64,000 bases of DNA, taken from Favolaschia claudopus. Taxonomy: Eukaryota > Basidiomycota > Agaricomycetes > Agaricales > Mycenaceae. The DNA lies in the NCBI GenBank assembly GCA_037176885.1, contig JAWWNJ010000066.1, positions 62,001 to 126,000 of the forward strand. The letters run 5' to 3'. Under the pieces are notes generated by a model. That model ran no database searches. It worked only from the letters and a program-made list of their open reading frames with translations, and was not told where the DNA came from. A program made the translations under genes and the position numbers. Shown piece by piece: positions 35,605 through 48,007 of this stretch (within the stretch, counting starts at the first letter, position 1; each line of letters opens with the position of its first letter).

Positions 35605-38600
35605 TTATTTTCGAACTTCGCGGGCAATTTTTTCGAGCAATGCCTCGATCCTGGCTTGTGCGGCTTCCATTTTTTCCAATCGCCGCATCCACTCGACATT
35701 CCCCTTCTCTTCTATATCACCCGCTGGAGGAATTGATTCGGTATGCTGGTCAGGACTTGCAGAGAAAGGATCATCTCCGCCACCGGTAGGAAACAGCATC
35801 CTTGGGGCCTCCGAATTTTGCCGTATATGATGACCAGAGCTCATATGCGAATGATCTCGAACGTGGTGCATCGAAGAGAGTCTTCGGCGATATGCTGGAC
35901 CATAGCTGACCCCTGAAGGCGGAGCGACCGGTCCTGAGGGAGACAACGTCGTTGGTTGCTGTGCAGGTGGTACTTCAGCATCCTCTGGAATTCCGCCATC
36001 GTCAACTATTAGGGGCTGGAATAATTGAGCAAGTGGGCTCGTGAAAGGGTGTGCGGCCTCAGCTCCGCGTTGCATGAGAGAATTGAGCCGGGTCCTTGGG
36101 GCAGGAGGGGGGTGAGGAGGGGAAGAAGAAGAGGGTTGCGGCGGAGCTTGCGTTTGCTGTCGTGGTCGCGTTGCCGTTGAGTAAGGTGACAAACGCCTGT
36201 CGTGGTGCTTGATGGCGTCCATGTTACTGGGACCATCGTCCGTGGCCAGGGCGCTCTCCATTGCGAGCTCATCTTCAATCTCAAACACCTGAATCTATGG
36301 TCAGCCTATCTGCTGCTGAAACGGAGAAAAGAACAAAAACCATATCAATGTCACTGTAACCGCATCAGTCTACAGTTAAATGTGAAGACAAAATTCAGCT
36401 TACCCGTCCGAGCCAGCGAGACCCTCGAGAAAATCTAAGTAGGGTAAGGGATCAACCTCCGGCGACGAAAAAGCGAGAACGCTTGACGACCCACTCAGCA
36501 GCTTGAACTTCCGAGGAAGGGTTTCCAACACTCTTTCGGTAACCACAGAGAGCGTCTCGTAAATATTTGTAGTCCCATTCTTTTTCGCTTGACGTTCATA
36601 TAGCGATATCATTAACAGAATAGGGAAGCTCGTTATCCTGGACGGAGCATCAGAAAGAACGTTGTGAAGGTCCGTCGACGGAGCCCTACCGTATCATGAA
36701 CACATTGACCTTTTCGAAGAGACGGTCAGAACTACTCAGCAACGAGATTGCAGGATTTACTTTATGGAACCATCGAGGCGAAAGGATGTAACTCGAGGGT
36801 AACATCACACATAAGGCAATCAAGTTGATTGGAGGTTGATATGAGAACAAAGAGTCTGCCTTCACTCTGAGCTCACATATTTAGAATGTAAGAAATCAGC
36901 GCGACAAATGACAGAGTTCAATTACCCTTCAATAGTCGAAACAGCTTTCCTGAACATCGCCTTGATTGCGTTGGTTAGAAGAAACCAATGATGCAGAAAG
37001 GGATACAAACTAACCTCTGCAGCCGCATCTTCATTGATGGTGGCAAACGTGTTGGAAAGAATCTTGAGACGGGTCAGAAGGCGGAACAATGCAATGCAAA
37101 ATGTACGCACCGACACCAGAACTGCAGACGTAAGCAGATCAGTTGTAACGTTCGTGCTTGTGTGGATGGAGAGGCGGACCTGTAAGTAGCAGCGTGTTCG
37201 ACAGACAGGCATACGTGATCATCTACGAGACTGAGTCCACGAAGTCACGCGAATGAACGGACGAACCAAGACTGGACCGAATATGGGATCGAATTGACCT
37301 GGATGCCAGTTCGGTGAGTTCATAGGTTAATTGACCATAAGGGTACTGACTAGCATTATCGAACCCGGAGGCATCCAGACCAAACCATAAGTCGAGCATC
37401 CACCAGCCGATCTGAGATATGCTATAACTGAAAAAGTATGTCAGTATGGCGTGCAGTACCACTCAATCAAGAGCTCACCCTGCTGAATTTCGGCTTAGTC
37501 TAGTATCATAGGTAAGCTTCTACACAGAGAGACAAGGGCGAGGACAGCACAACGCACGTCCACAGCCCATATAGGAACCCGCAAAAGCAGAAGGCAGCAA
37601 TCATCATCAGGGCAGCGAACTAGCGCATGCATTCAAAAAGGATGACGAGATGCAGCAAGCATTGTCGAATGAACAAACCTGTAGAAGCATAGCCCTCAAA
37701 CTCAAAACCATCAAGTTGTTCTTGAGAGTGACAAAAGCCAGTCTGATAGGTATTAGACCCACGTCTTGGTGATTAGTGGAATGAAGCTCACCGAGGGAAC
37801 ATCAAACAGGCAATCGCGGCCATGGAGTCCACGCCCATTGCCCGAGCCCAGGGGCCTACAAGATGTCAAGTAGACTGATGGTGAAACGAAGAAGAAATCC
37901 TACGATCGTGATAAACGCCATACATTCTCAAAAACGCGTAGACACCGTATGTTCCAACTGTCGAACGGGTGAATAATATAAACAGCTAACGAGCGACTAA
38001 AGCTGACCGAAAACCATATCGAAGCCATTCTGTGCAGGTTTGAGCCAAGTGGTAAGGACGACTGATCTGAAACACATACCCAGGTGCCGTTGAAATAAAC
38101 TGGGAGTGTAAGAAAATTTCCGAACAACAGTGCGAGTCAAGCACCTTTGATTCCATGCTCCTGCATTGCGGCTATTTTCTCGAGGGTGAAGCCGAGGGCG
38201 TAGATCATGAAAAAGCCCTCCCAGAAATTGATGCGCTGAAGCTCATTCGTCTCCATCGCGATGATGAATAAAACGAATAATATCAAGAAGCTGTTACAAT
38301 ATGAGAAGAAAATGCGACCAGTTGGAGTGATGCGAATTACTTTGAGTATTCAAGCACAGAGCGTATTGCAGGGACTTTGAGACTAATATTTTTTGACAAT
38401 TAGCAAAAACATTACCAACACAATTCCGACAACGAACCGGTAATGGTCCAAAAGAGGTGCTTTATGTGGGTCATACATGTGTATTGGAGTTCGTTTATAT
38501 GTCTAGATATAAGCAAGACGTCAGCAAAAACCGTAGGCAAAGGACAAAACATCACATCGGAAAGTATAGAATGACTGCTTTCTGCTTGATACACATAGCG

Positions 38601-39547
38601 GCCAGAATAGATACCATCGATGACCCTCTGGCAAGAAGAACTCTTGATGAAGCGTTTAGCCGTGCCCATAATGGCCATTTCTATCGCGTTTCCCACTCGC
38701 TCTTCGTCGTCGAAATCTGCGAATTCCCGACGTCCATGGACGAGTACGTCATGTGGCGCACCAGAATATACTGTGAAGCGAATTAGCAAGCGCCCAGGTG
38801 TATTGAACACTTTCATCCACGAACTCGGCCAGCTGGTCGTCAGAATGACGGTCAAGTCCATCATACTGCTGCCATAATCGCGCAGCGTGCGAATGGCTAA
38901 GATCTCGCAAAGAATGGCTCGGGAATGGGATACCGCGGCGGTCGCTACCTCAGCACATTTTGTTCAGTTTCAAAAAAACGAGAAAGGGTAGACGCGTACA
39001 GATATTATCGTCGCGAATGAAGTGAACCCTGTTCAATAGCAGACAGAAGACGATGGAGAGGTTAGAATGTGCCCTTTGCAGATTGCAATATTTCTCCAAT
39101 AGGGGGTGGATGAGCGTATATGTTAGATCTGGAGCGGTCAAAGCCTCATAGCTCAAAGGCGTATCTATGAAATGCTGGAAGGCAATAACATGAAGATTTT
39201 GCTCGCGTAAAGAGAGGAAAGAAACTGACCATAATATCCTAGTAAACGAGTTCCCAGGTGAGACGGGAAATACATTGTCAATGGTGCGCAATACGAACCA
39301 GCTTGATCCTACAAGATTATCGAAAATAGCCCTCGGTGCTAGCAATAGAACGACCCACATATGAATGACAGGGTACACTTGAAGAAACAGGTATCATGGC
39401 GCGCCGACAAAAAATTCAATCATGGGGGTATGTACCTGGAGTGGCATCGATGTCTCGACTGCCGTATGGTCAATAACGATAGACTAGCAGAGGGAAGACG
39501 AACGGGCTGATGAGAGGCTGGGTTTCTGCCGCGACGCCTTCTTCCAT
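35605..39547 (-). CDS. YVC1: TRP-type cation channel, Yvc1-like
   Basis: Probable vacuolar calcium-release channel. ATG at 39545-39547 gives [18 protein letters not shown]. The cytosolic N-terminal domain is clear: [40 protein letters not shown], then [29 protein letters not shown] and [20 protein letters not shown], which match the fungal Yvc1 pattern of a conserved TTSW and a (V/I)Y(S/A)G segment. The region 36950-38400 breaks into many tiny exons of hydrophobic residues; I did not resolve every transmembrane segment. The C-terminal exon ([20 protein letters not shown] onward) is disordered, Pro/Gln-rich, and closes with a short coiled coil ([20 protein letters not shown]); stop at 35605-35607. 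Its start lies 46 bases from the divergent Mbp1-like start. Confidence 0.75.
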
Positions 39548-39593
39548 GGGAGCCAAGAGAAAAGTGTGACACAACGCGTTTACTCCCCCCATC

Positions 39594-42386
39594 ATGCAAT
39601 CGGGCAACGCAGTCAAGATATACAATGCGGTCTACTCGTCTGTACAGGCAAGTCTATTCCTTGTATCCTTTGCGCCGTGCTCAACGCGTCCCAGGTCTAC
39701 GAATGTATGGTCAGAAATATCGCCGTAATGCGCCGTCGCGCAGATTCCTATGTAAACGCGACGCAAATCCTCAAAGTCGCCGGCGTAGACAAGGGCAGGC
39801 GTACCAAGATCCTCGAGAAAGAAATTCTGCCCGGGAAACACGAGATTGTACAAGGAGGATACGGAAAATACCAGGGAACTTGGTTCGTCGGCTTCTTTCA
39901 ACGCTTGTTGTTGCCTCCTCAGCTTTTGCCAGGATCCCTTTGGAACGTGGACGCGACATAGCCCTTCAGTATGGCGTTGGGCCGCTGTTAGCCCCTCTAT
40001 TCGACTTTATTCCCAGTACAAGCTCTCTGGGTCCCCTTCCGTTGGCCGCACCAATCGGAACCGCCTCCCCGCGCCCCTTGTCCGCCGCGTCGTCCTATGG
40101 AACCCTTCCGGCGTCGCTACCAGGCTCTCAAGGCAGCTATTCTGGCCAAATGCCCTCTAGCCTCGCTCCGCCGCCCATTATGCCTGGTTCTGCTCTCCGG
40201 CTGCTCAATCAAGGCCGTGCCCAGGGCTTATTCACTCCGTCTACTTCAAGCGCCTCACAACCGGGGTTTGCGTCGCCGTCATATGGACAGTCGCCTTTTT
40301 CTCCCGCCCCCCCATCCCACACTCCCCCTCCAGCAGCTCTCAAGAGGAATCGCTCTGATACAGACATGGAAATGGGTATGAGCATAATAGGTAAATTAGC
40401 ATTCTCAGCTCTACCTTCCCGCCTAATCATTGTCAGAAATCCCAGGATTCGAAGGGCGCCCTGCCTCCGCTGGTCCTGCCACCAATGGTGAAATTGGCCC
40501 CTCACCCTCAAAACGTTTGAGGACAGAAGAAGTCCCTCAAAACATTCAAGGCGCCTCTTCTCAGTCCGCTATAAATGTCGCTGGACCCTCAAATGGTGTA
40601 TCTCGACCCCCCAGCTCCACTAGTGCCAAACCCGCCAATGGTTCAGGGGAACTCGCAAATTTTCCAACCCGTTTTGCGACGAAACCCTCCATTCCCAGAT
40701 CGATTGATCCCACTGCACCAATACGCGACCCTCGTCGAGCCGCTGTGATTGCCTCTATATGTCAAACCGATGACCCTCACGCAGTAATAGAGCTTTTACG
40801 GGAGTTGACGCCCGATTCCGCTGGCCCCAGCACCTCTGCTACCCCAGCTGCAATTGAGGTTGACACCATTCTCGATGATCAGGGTCATACTGCTCTCCAC
40901 CTCGCGGCAAGTCTAGCACACCACCGCACCGTTGGTTCGCTAATTCTCGGCGGTGCCGACATTCACCGGGGAAACCATCTTGGGGAAACCCCTCTTATTC
41001 GAGCTTGTCTCGCGACCCACTCTTATGATACGCAGTCCTTTGAAAACCTCATCTCGTCTCTCGGCACTTCCGTTCGGACTCTCGATACATCTCGGAAATC
41101 GGTGCTTCACCACGTCACTTCTGTGGCTGGCGTCAAAGGCCGTGGAGCTGTCGCTCGATATTATCTGGATAAATTATTCTATTATATAGCCCAAAATCAG
41201 GGTGGTGATTTTAGGCCCTTCGTGGATCTGCAGGACGAACATGGCGACACTGCGCTGAATATCGCTGCCAGAGTAGGGAACCGGAGTATGGTCCGTACCT
41301 TACTGGATGTTGGTGCCAATAGGATGCTGCCAAATAAGTTGGGATTGCGGCCTGGTGACTTCGGCGTTGAGACAGAGGTAAGCATCGCTTCCCTCCTCGC
41401 AATATGTTCTGAACCGCTATTGCGTAGGTGTTGAGCAGTGGTTCGCGGCCCGAGGACATTCTGGCGGTCTTACGGACGGGGCCACCAGCCCCTGTGCAGA
41501 AGAGTCAGGATGTTATAGCTGGTACGTCCCCTCATCGCATTTCAAATTCTCGAGAAACTCAGCGATCACTCGCAGACATGACCACCATGATACAAAGTCT
41601 CAGTACTGACTTCCAATCCGAAATCAAGTCGAAGCAGGATGCACTGGATGTCACTCAGGCACATTTACGAGCAGCGACGCGCGAGCTTTCGGAACAGCGA
41701 AAGCAGGTCCAGGCATGGCAGGCGCGGTGCGGTGATTTGGATCAAATCTCGCAACGAGTTCGCAATATCGAGAAAGCACTCATCGAAGAGGACCAGTTTG
41801 ACTGGACGGGTCGTAGCAATGGTAGTGGCGATCCTGATGCAGAAGGAGAGGTCGAAGATGAGACGGAGGATGCCAATGCTGGGGACGAGAACAACGGTGG
41901 CCCTGCATTTCAATGGCGCGGGACGAATTCCACCATGGTCGGCGTCGGTGAATCGATTGACATTGCAGAACACGTCGAGCCGGAGCCGCCTTTGCCGCCC
42001 GTTGATTCGGTGACAAGCCTCATTCGTCTCAGACGGTTAAAATTGTGGCACGCACGTATGGAGGATTTGATGAAGGCGCGTCTGAAGGGACTTCAGGGCG
42101 CGAGCGCGGAGAAAGAGTACCAATGCAAGAAGATTGTTGCTCTTTGTGCACAAATTCCAATTGACAAAGTGGAAGAGGTGTGTTTTCGAACCGTATCCGA
42201 CTGCGTTGTTTTCGTTAATTCATCTCATAACAGATGCTCGAAAATCTCGTTGTCGCTGTTGAAAGCGAATCGTCAATCGTTGACATTGGTCGAGTATCTG
42301 GCTTCATGCAAAAAGTATTTTCTTGTTCCTTGCAAGGAATTTCGGCGCGCTAATATGGAGAACAGGTCAGGGACGGTTATATCTGA
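39594..42386 (+). CDS. MBP1: APSES transcription factor, Mbp1/MBF type, with ankyrin repeats
   Basis: DNA-binding subunit of the MBF complex driving G1/S genes. The start [18 protein letters not shown] joins over a 47-nt intron (39648-39694, GC donor) to [20 protein letters not shown]. The APSES (KilA-N-like) domain continues [54 protein letters not shown] Ser/Pro linker with a basic KRNRSD follows. Ankyrin repeats include [31 protein letters not shown] and [20 protein letters not shown]. The C-terminal part is a coiled coil ([40 protein letters not shown]), the region used for Swi6-type pairing. Two late introns give [20 protein letters not shown], then VRDGYI and a stop at 42384-42386. Confidence 0.92.
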
Positions 42387-42747
42387 GGCTCTTGGTGTGG
42401 TCTTGTCATCGCTGTACAATTACTGTTGCTATGTTTTGGGTCTCGATGTATCATTTACGACATGTGTGACGAAGTGGTGAACAATCGTCAACTCCTTCCT
42501 ATTTCTTCCCATTGGAGTTCAATTGCCAAATATGGAACTTTGTTTGGCATTCTTTACGGTTTGATCAATTGAAAGGCAGCTTCCTTTCACGACATTCCCC
42601 ACTTCACACCCGAACAGACGATCCCAGTCGCTTCAAGGGCTGCCAAAACTCGATTTCGTTTCTATGTACTAACAATATAAAGGCGGTATAACATCCGGAA
42701 GGTATTAGGAAAGCGGTACGTTATTAGCATTATCTACAAGAACTCCC
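42387..42747. other. Convergent intergenic gap
   Basis: 3' flanks of the Mbp1-like gene (+) and the DUF6534 gene (-). Nothing else seen. Confidence 0.5.
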
Positions 42748-44687
42748 TCAAACGTCTAATGGGAGCTCTTCAGATCCTGAGATGAGTTCTAATTGAGTAT
42801 GTGTTAACGGGCTCGAGACGACAAGTGAACAGCTTACGTTGTCATGCATTGTACTCGTGTCGATTCGTATTGCGATAGCGTCGCGCGACAGAGTACTAGG
42901 TTGTGCCTGGCGCGAATGCCGAAGATGATGAGTGATCGTTGTTGAGAATGCATGCAGAAACAAGGAAAAACTCACTCGAACGCGTCCCGAATCTAGTGAG
43001 TATTGCTCTTGGCTAGCAACGTCGCTTGCGTGCCGGATGTATTCTCGTGAATTGAGAGTGACGAGAATCGAGTTGGTGTAAAAGCGCCCGACTTGTATTA
43101 TACGATTTCAGGGAAATGAATCGAATGGCCGGGCTTGGACTCACGGAGCAGGAAGAAGAAGATGCTGGATGAAACTTATTAGGACTATCACCTCGCGGAC
43201 GCGGAAAAAGACGCACTAAAGGAATGTATTGGGGAAGGCCGCAACCTGATGGTTATGAGCTTGCCTCAACGCCACGGAAAACAAAACGACTTCAGCTTAC
43301 GCAAATAGTGGCCACTAGTGCGCACACGCTGGTCGGCAAGCCTAGACAGATTCCGTCAATGTTCATTTGAAGGTCAGTCAAATTGAGTTACCAGTGTTGA
43401 AGGTGAATATCATCTAAACGTCAGACAGTCAGATGAAACCTTTCAACTATCGAGCGATATTCATGACATACCAATCTATTGACAAGGTCCGTTGTCCTTT
43501 TGAATCCTGTCTTGGCGGCATGCAAAATGATTACGAGCACAACAGAAATCGTTACGTCCGTCACCGCCGACAGTGTGTTTGCAGCGATCGATAATTTCTA
43601 CAGGACGAATCAACATGGGTTGCGATGAAGGATATGGCAACACGCAAGTACCTTCAATGTGATCACATCACTGAGCAGCTTCAGTTGAACACTAGAGAGA
43701 AAACTCAGCGCGAGACGGAGCTGATGAGGCATGCACGTACGCCTTGACCGAGTAGACTGCGTTGATGCGTTTTCAGCCGTTGGTTGAGGGTAAGTTCAAA
43801 ATGACTCGTACCTGTTAACGTCACTACGAGCAACGATGTTCATTTCAAGACGACCAAGGAGAAGTAGCAAATAAATACCGCAAGATGTCCAGCTAACCAG
43901 AGATACGGCAATCGCGAGGGCGGCGCTTTTACCAACTGTGCGAGTAGAGTTAGACTGACCAGTGCGCATCGCATACTCCAGACGTACTCTTGTAGATTCG
44001 CCAACAGTAGAACCTATTGGATACTGTAAGTGCGAGACTTGTATGGTCTAGAAGTACTGACTGTTGGACAAGAGTGGCAATTGCGCAACTGAAAAACAGC
44101 TCGATCATGAGCGTTCTGGATTGAAGTCAGTACGCCAAGCCAAATGCTGGTGCCGCATCAATTACTGTTCGACGATTATTAGGATCCCTGGGTCTCCGAT
44201 GGACGTCACTGCCGAACTTGCGTTATGAAGGAACTGCTGTGTTCGTGGACGACTTACCCAAATACTTATATACTAGTCCACAGCGATGAGAAATCGAAGA
44301 CAGAAGAACTTGGATTGCCTACCTGAATGGCAAAGTAGAGCCTGCTGGACAGTGTCGCATACGAGAACCGCGAAAACCTACAGACAGGAACAATTGGTGA
44401 GTGATTGGGCATGAAGAACTACACATACCAGGGATCTGAGAAGTAACGGATCTTTCGAATGGTACTTTCGAACGTACATCCAAAACTGAAGGATCCCAGC
44501 TGATTCCAAGAGTCAGCAACGGGTCGCTACGCGTCAAGGCGCTCTACAAACCTCCATACAGACTTGGGTGCGGTGGAAAGAAATTAGCTTGGTATGTGGG
44601 CGCACCAGGAAGCACTTACGCAGCAGAAACCACCACAGCAATATACAGGAGACCGTAAGTATTGTCAAGGGTGCTTTGGACGGCCAT
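42748..44687 (-). CDS. Multi-pass membrane protein, basidiomycete DUF6534 type
   Basis: Integral membrane protein of unknown role from a family greatly expanded in mushroom-forming fungi. ATG at 44685-44687 gives MAVQSTLDNTYGLLYIAVVV, with LDNTYG being the usual family opening, and an intron donor follows SAA. The gene is divided into many very small exons, most coding one hydrophobic segment, so I could not fix each. The most diagnostic exon is GRFYTNSILVTLNSREYIRH (about 43020-43095), the motif after the last helix. The tail AIAIRIDTSTMHDN and LELISGSEELPLDV ends at 42748-42750, matching the usual 'IRIDT' ending. Function and ligand are unknown. Confidence 0.7.
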
Positions 44688-45679
44688 TTTTTAGTCGGGG
44701 AAGTTGGTAAGAGATACCACTGGAATTAGAAAGAGATATAAGTAGGAAAAATAGAGTTCTCTCAGGCCGTCGACGGTCTGAGGTCGCGTGCGGGCTGGAA
44801 GTGGTATTTCGATGGTTACTGGTGAGGTAAAAGCTCCACGGCCCCGGCAAGTGAAACGCATGCACGAAAGGACCCGGCTGCTCCTTGGCTCGCTCGCATG
44901 GCATGGCAAAATGCAACTAATTTTCCGTTTCGAAGACGAATTTCGTTGGTGATAGACGTTGATAGACGGTTAGGGGTGGAGACCAAACAGGCAATACTTG
45001 GCCTCGAGACCAAGGGATGCAAACAACAAGCTTCACGACGGAGGGTCGACGGCTCTAGATTTTATGCGGAACGGCGTTCAAATGTCGTGGACTGGTACCC
45101 ATTTTGGGCATGGCCTGACCTGATATGGCCATTCGGTCATTGAAGATTGCCGGCAGAAGCGCCAATATAATGATCGACGTTCTTCCTTTTCAGCCAACAC
45201 CGAATTTAATTATCACCCTGCCCACCCCTTTGAGTCGTGAGTAGCTCCTGGGCTCAGCGGTTCATTTTCACTGCTCCCCAGGTGTATTTTGTCTTCTTGG
45301 ATTCCAACGACTTCCTCAGTCAACCTTCTAAAACCATATTTTTCAAATACAAATCAGAGTCCGGGCCGGCAAAGCTCTCACGGTTGAAATTTAAGTTCGT
45401 GCTGTAACGTACTTAGTGCGTCGCTTCGGTGGTTTTCTGGCTGGAAATGTCGTGATCCGAACGAACGGAGTTATCTGTTTGTGGGCACATCCATTTCCAG
45501 CTTGAGCCAAGCCCACAAACCGATCGAAACTGACCCTGGTTTGGCTCAAGTTTACAACAAATTCAGGTCTCCTCCTCGACAAACTTTGACGACCCTGGCC
45601 GCCGCCGCGCAACGGCAGCCATACAAGAATAACGATCATTTGTTGCATTCACACTTCCTGCCTTTCCCCTCTCAACATC
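44688..45679. other. Intergenic region of about 1 kb
   Basis: Separates the divergent starts of the DUF6534 gene and the short-chain dehydrogenase. Small open frames on both strands show no family likeness. No repeat or RNA gene seen. Confidence 0.4.
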
Positions 45680-47108
45680 ATGACTTCGCGCGTTTGGTTC
45701 AGTGAGTGTCCTCCTCATGCATTCAACGTTCCTCACAAACATCCGTTTCAGTTACCGGTGCCAGTAGCGTACGCTGTCTTCCTGAGTTTAACAGTCTTGC
45801 TTCAACTTTTCCAGGGCTTTGGGCTGTACATGGCCGAAAAGGCCCTCGAGAATGGCGAGAAAGTAAGGGGATCTGTTTCACGCATCGTCAGCATTCTCCT
45901 GACGACAAATCCTTCCAGGTAATCGCCACCTTACGCAAGCCAGAGGTTCTATCCGACTTGGTCAAGAAATACGACCAGTTGGAGAAAAAGACGCAAAACA
46001 AACAACTCCTCGTTCTCAAAGTCGACGTGACCATCAAGGAAGAGGTCAAAGCCGCCTTCGTTACAGCAAAACAGACCTTCGGCCGTATCGACGTAGTGTT
46101 CAACAACGCCGGGTATGGTATTATTTCTGAGGTGGAGGGAATCAGCGAAGCAAACGCAAGGAATCTGTTCGAGGTCAGTTCTAGTCAATCTCTCGATTCC
46201 TGATTGGACCCACAATTATTCCAACGAAGGTCAACTTCTGGGGTTCATTCAATGTCACCAAGGAAGCCCTTGAATACTTCCGCCAGAACGACCCAATTGG
46301 CGGCCTGCTGATCAACATGAGCTCGATGTTCGGAGTCGATGCCCCTCCAGGCGCTGGCTTTTATGCAGCTACGTGCGTGATTTTCTCGGTTCTCTGCAAC
46401 TTTCATTGATTTATCTTTCGCCCACTTCGCATTAGCAAATTTGGTAAGATGCCCTGCCGCCTTTGAAATACTTCAGTCAACCTTCCGTCTCTAGCCTTCG
46501 ATGCACTCACCGACTCGCTCGTCAAAGAGTTGGATCCCGCTTGGAAAATCAAGGTAATTTTCGTATTCAATGAAACACGGAGACCTAACCTCAGAAACGA
46601 CTAGGTCATGATCTTCTGCCCAGGCTGGTTCAAAAGTGGGTATATTGGTACGGCGTTCACGACGGGCACTCATAATACCGTCTAGCCAACATGACCCTCG
46701 TCAACGCCGTCGTCGAGGACGTCCATCCCGAATACGCGGGCAAATCCAATCTCGGATCCATGCAGGTTTGACGCGTCCCACTTGCCTTTTACTGAACACC
46801 TGGCTCAGCTCCGTTTTTTCCCAGGTCCGAGAGTTGGGCGTCGGTCTCATCCGCGGAGACAGCCCTCTCCTCAAAGACGCCCGCAAACTCATCAACAAGT
46901 TCTGGGACCTGAGCAAGTTGGAAAACCCGCCCTACCGCATCGCATTTGGTGACGATGCCAAGGTTCGTTCCTCTTGTCTTTGTTCTCGGCTGGAGTGGTT
47001 CTTAATGCGTACGCGTGCTTTCAGGCTGCCTTTAGTGCGAGATGGACGGCGATCAAGTCTGACCTTGAGACCAGCGAGGAGTGGTCAAAAGACCTGGCTT
47101 TCGATTAG
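45680..47108 (+). CDS. Short-chain dehydrogenase/reductase (classical SDR)
   Basis: NAD(P)-dependent oxidoreductase of unknown substrate. Exons join as MTSRVWF|VTGASS|GFGLYMAEKALENGEK|VIATLRKPEVL, giving the dinucleotide motif TGxxxGxG. Further signatures: LKVDVTIKEEV (DV for adenine ring), NNAGYG, INMSS with the catalytic serine, and YAATKFAFDAL with the catalytic Tyr and Lys. After the core come ELDPAWKIKVMIFCPGWF and a C-terminal substrate lid ending ARWTAIKSDLETSEEWSKDL and AFD; stop at 47106-47108. The length is about the usual 290-300 residues. The family is too broad for a named reaction. Confidence 0.82.
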
Positions 47109-48007
47109 GATGTTATAACGACTACGGAACGTTCATGAATGGATGGAATGGATGGAATCATAGATAAAATAAAATAATATGACCTTGGGCGCATCATCAA
47201 TTTTGGATCTATCGTTCGGTTCGTTTCGCCATGCTCGTTTTGAGGGCAAATTTGGGCAAAATATTAATGGCAACATGTCGAACTTGCTTGATAATGTCGT
47301 CAGCCGTACACCGGCTTGGCCACTCGACCCACATTTTTTTTTGCTAGATTGTTCCTGGGAAGATGGGCCGGATCCCGATACCCCATTGGTTCCATGACCA
47401 TTTTCGACGTATGTGTAGCGTGGTCACTGGCCTAGTCCGAAAAGAAAGTTGTTGTGAGCGGATGCGGTAACTTCCATGACGATGCTCCACAGTCTTCAAA
47501 AGGACATTGATGTTCGAAGAGACTTTGGAAAAACAGAAAACTGTACGATGACGATCTGCAATTTGGCCGCCATTCAGATTCGGAAGCTAGAACCAGGAAT
47601 CGAGGCGCGGCCGATGCCCGTCGTATTGGGCGAGCCGGCCTAACACCCGCTTATCAAGATCCAGGTGTAGACCTCAAGTCAATTAAGTTTCTGGTTCTGG
47701 TCGGTATTACCTTATGTCGCATCGTGAGGGCTCTGCTTGGATTTTCTTTGTCCCTGCATGAAACGCGTGTTTGGCAGTACCGCGGGACCAATGAACATGA
47801 AACTTTCTTGCGTTCAGGGTATACTGCTTACCCAGTATTGACGCTAGCCGAACCTTCCGTATTTCCGAGCAAGCTGAGCAAGCACACTGTTTCGCAAAGA
47901 CCGGAACTATCGCCGTGGATAAACGGTGAGTTGTTCCGTGGGAGATTCACACTCCGGATGTCAATGAAACAAAAAACCGCTGAGCTATATCACGGTTCAC
48001 AAGGAAG
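47109..48007. other. Convergent intergenic region of about 900 bases
   Basis: 3' flanks of the SDR (+) and Prp4 (-) genes. A short GGAT/GGAATGGAT-type repeat lies at about 47136-47160. Otherwise nothing recognised; the long + strand frame reaching into 48527 is a shadow of the WD40 gene. Confidence 0.45.
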
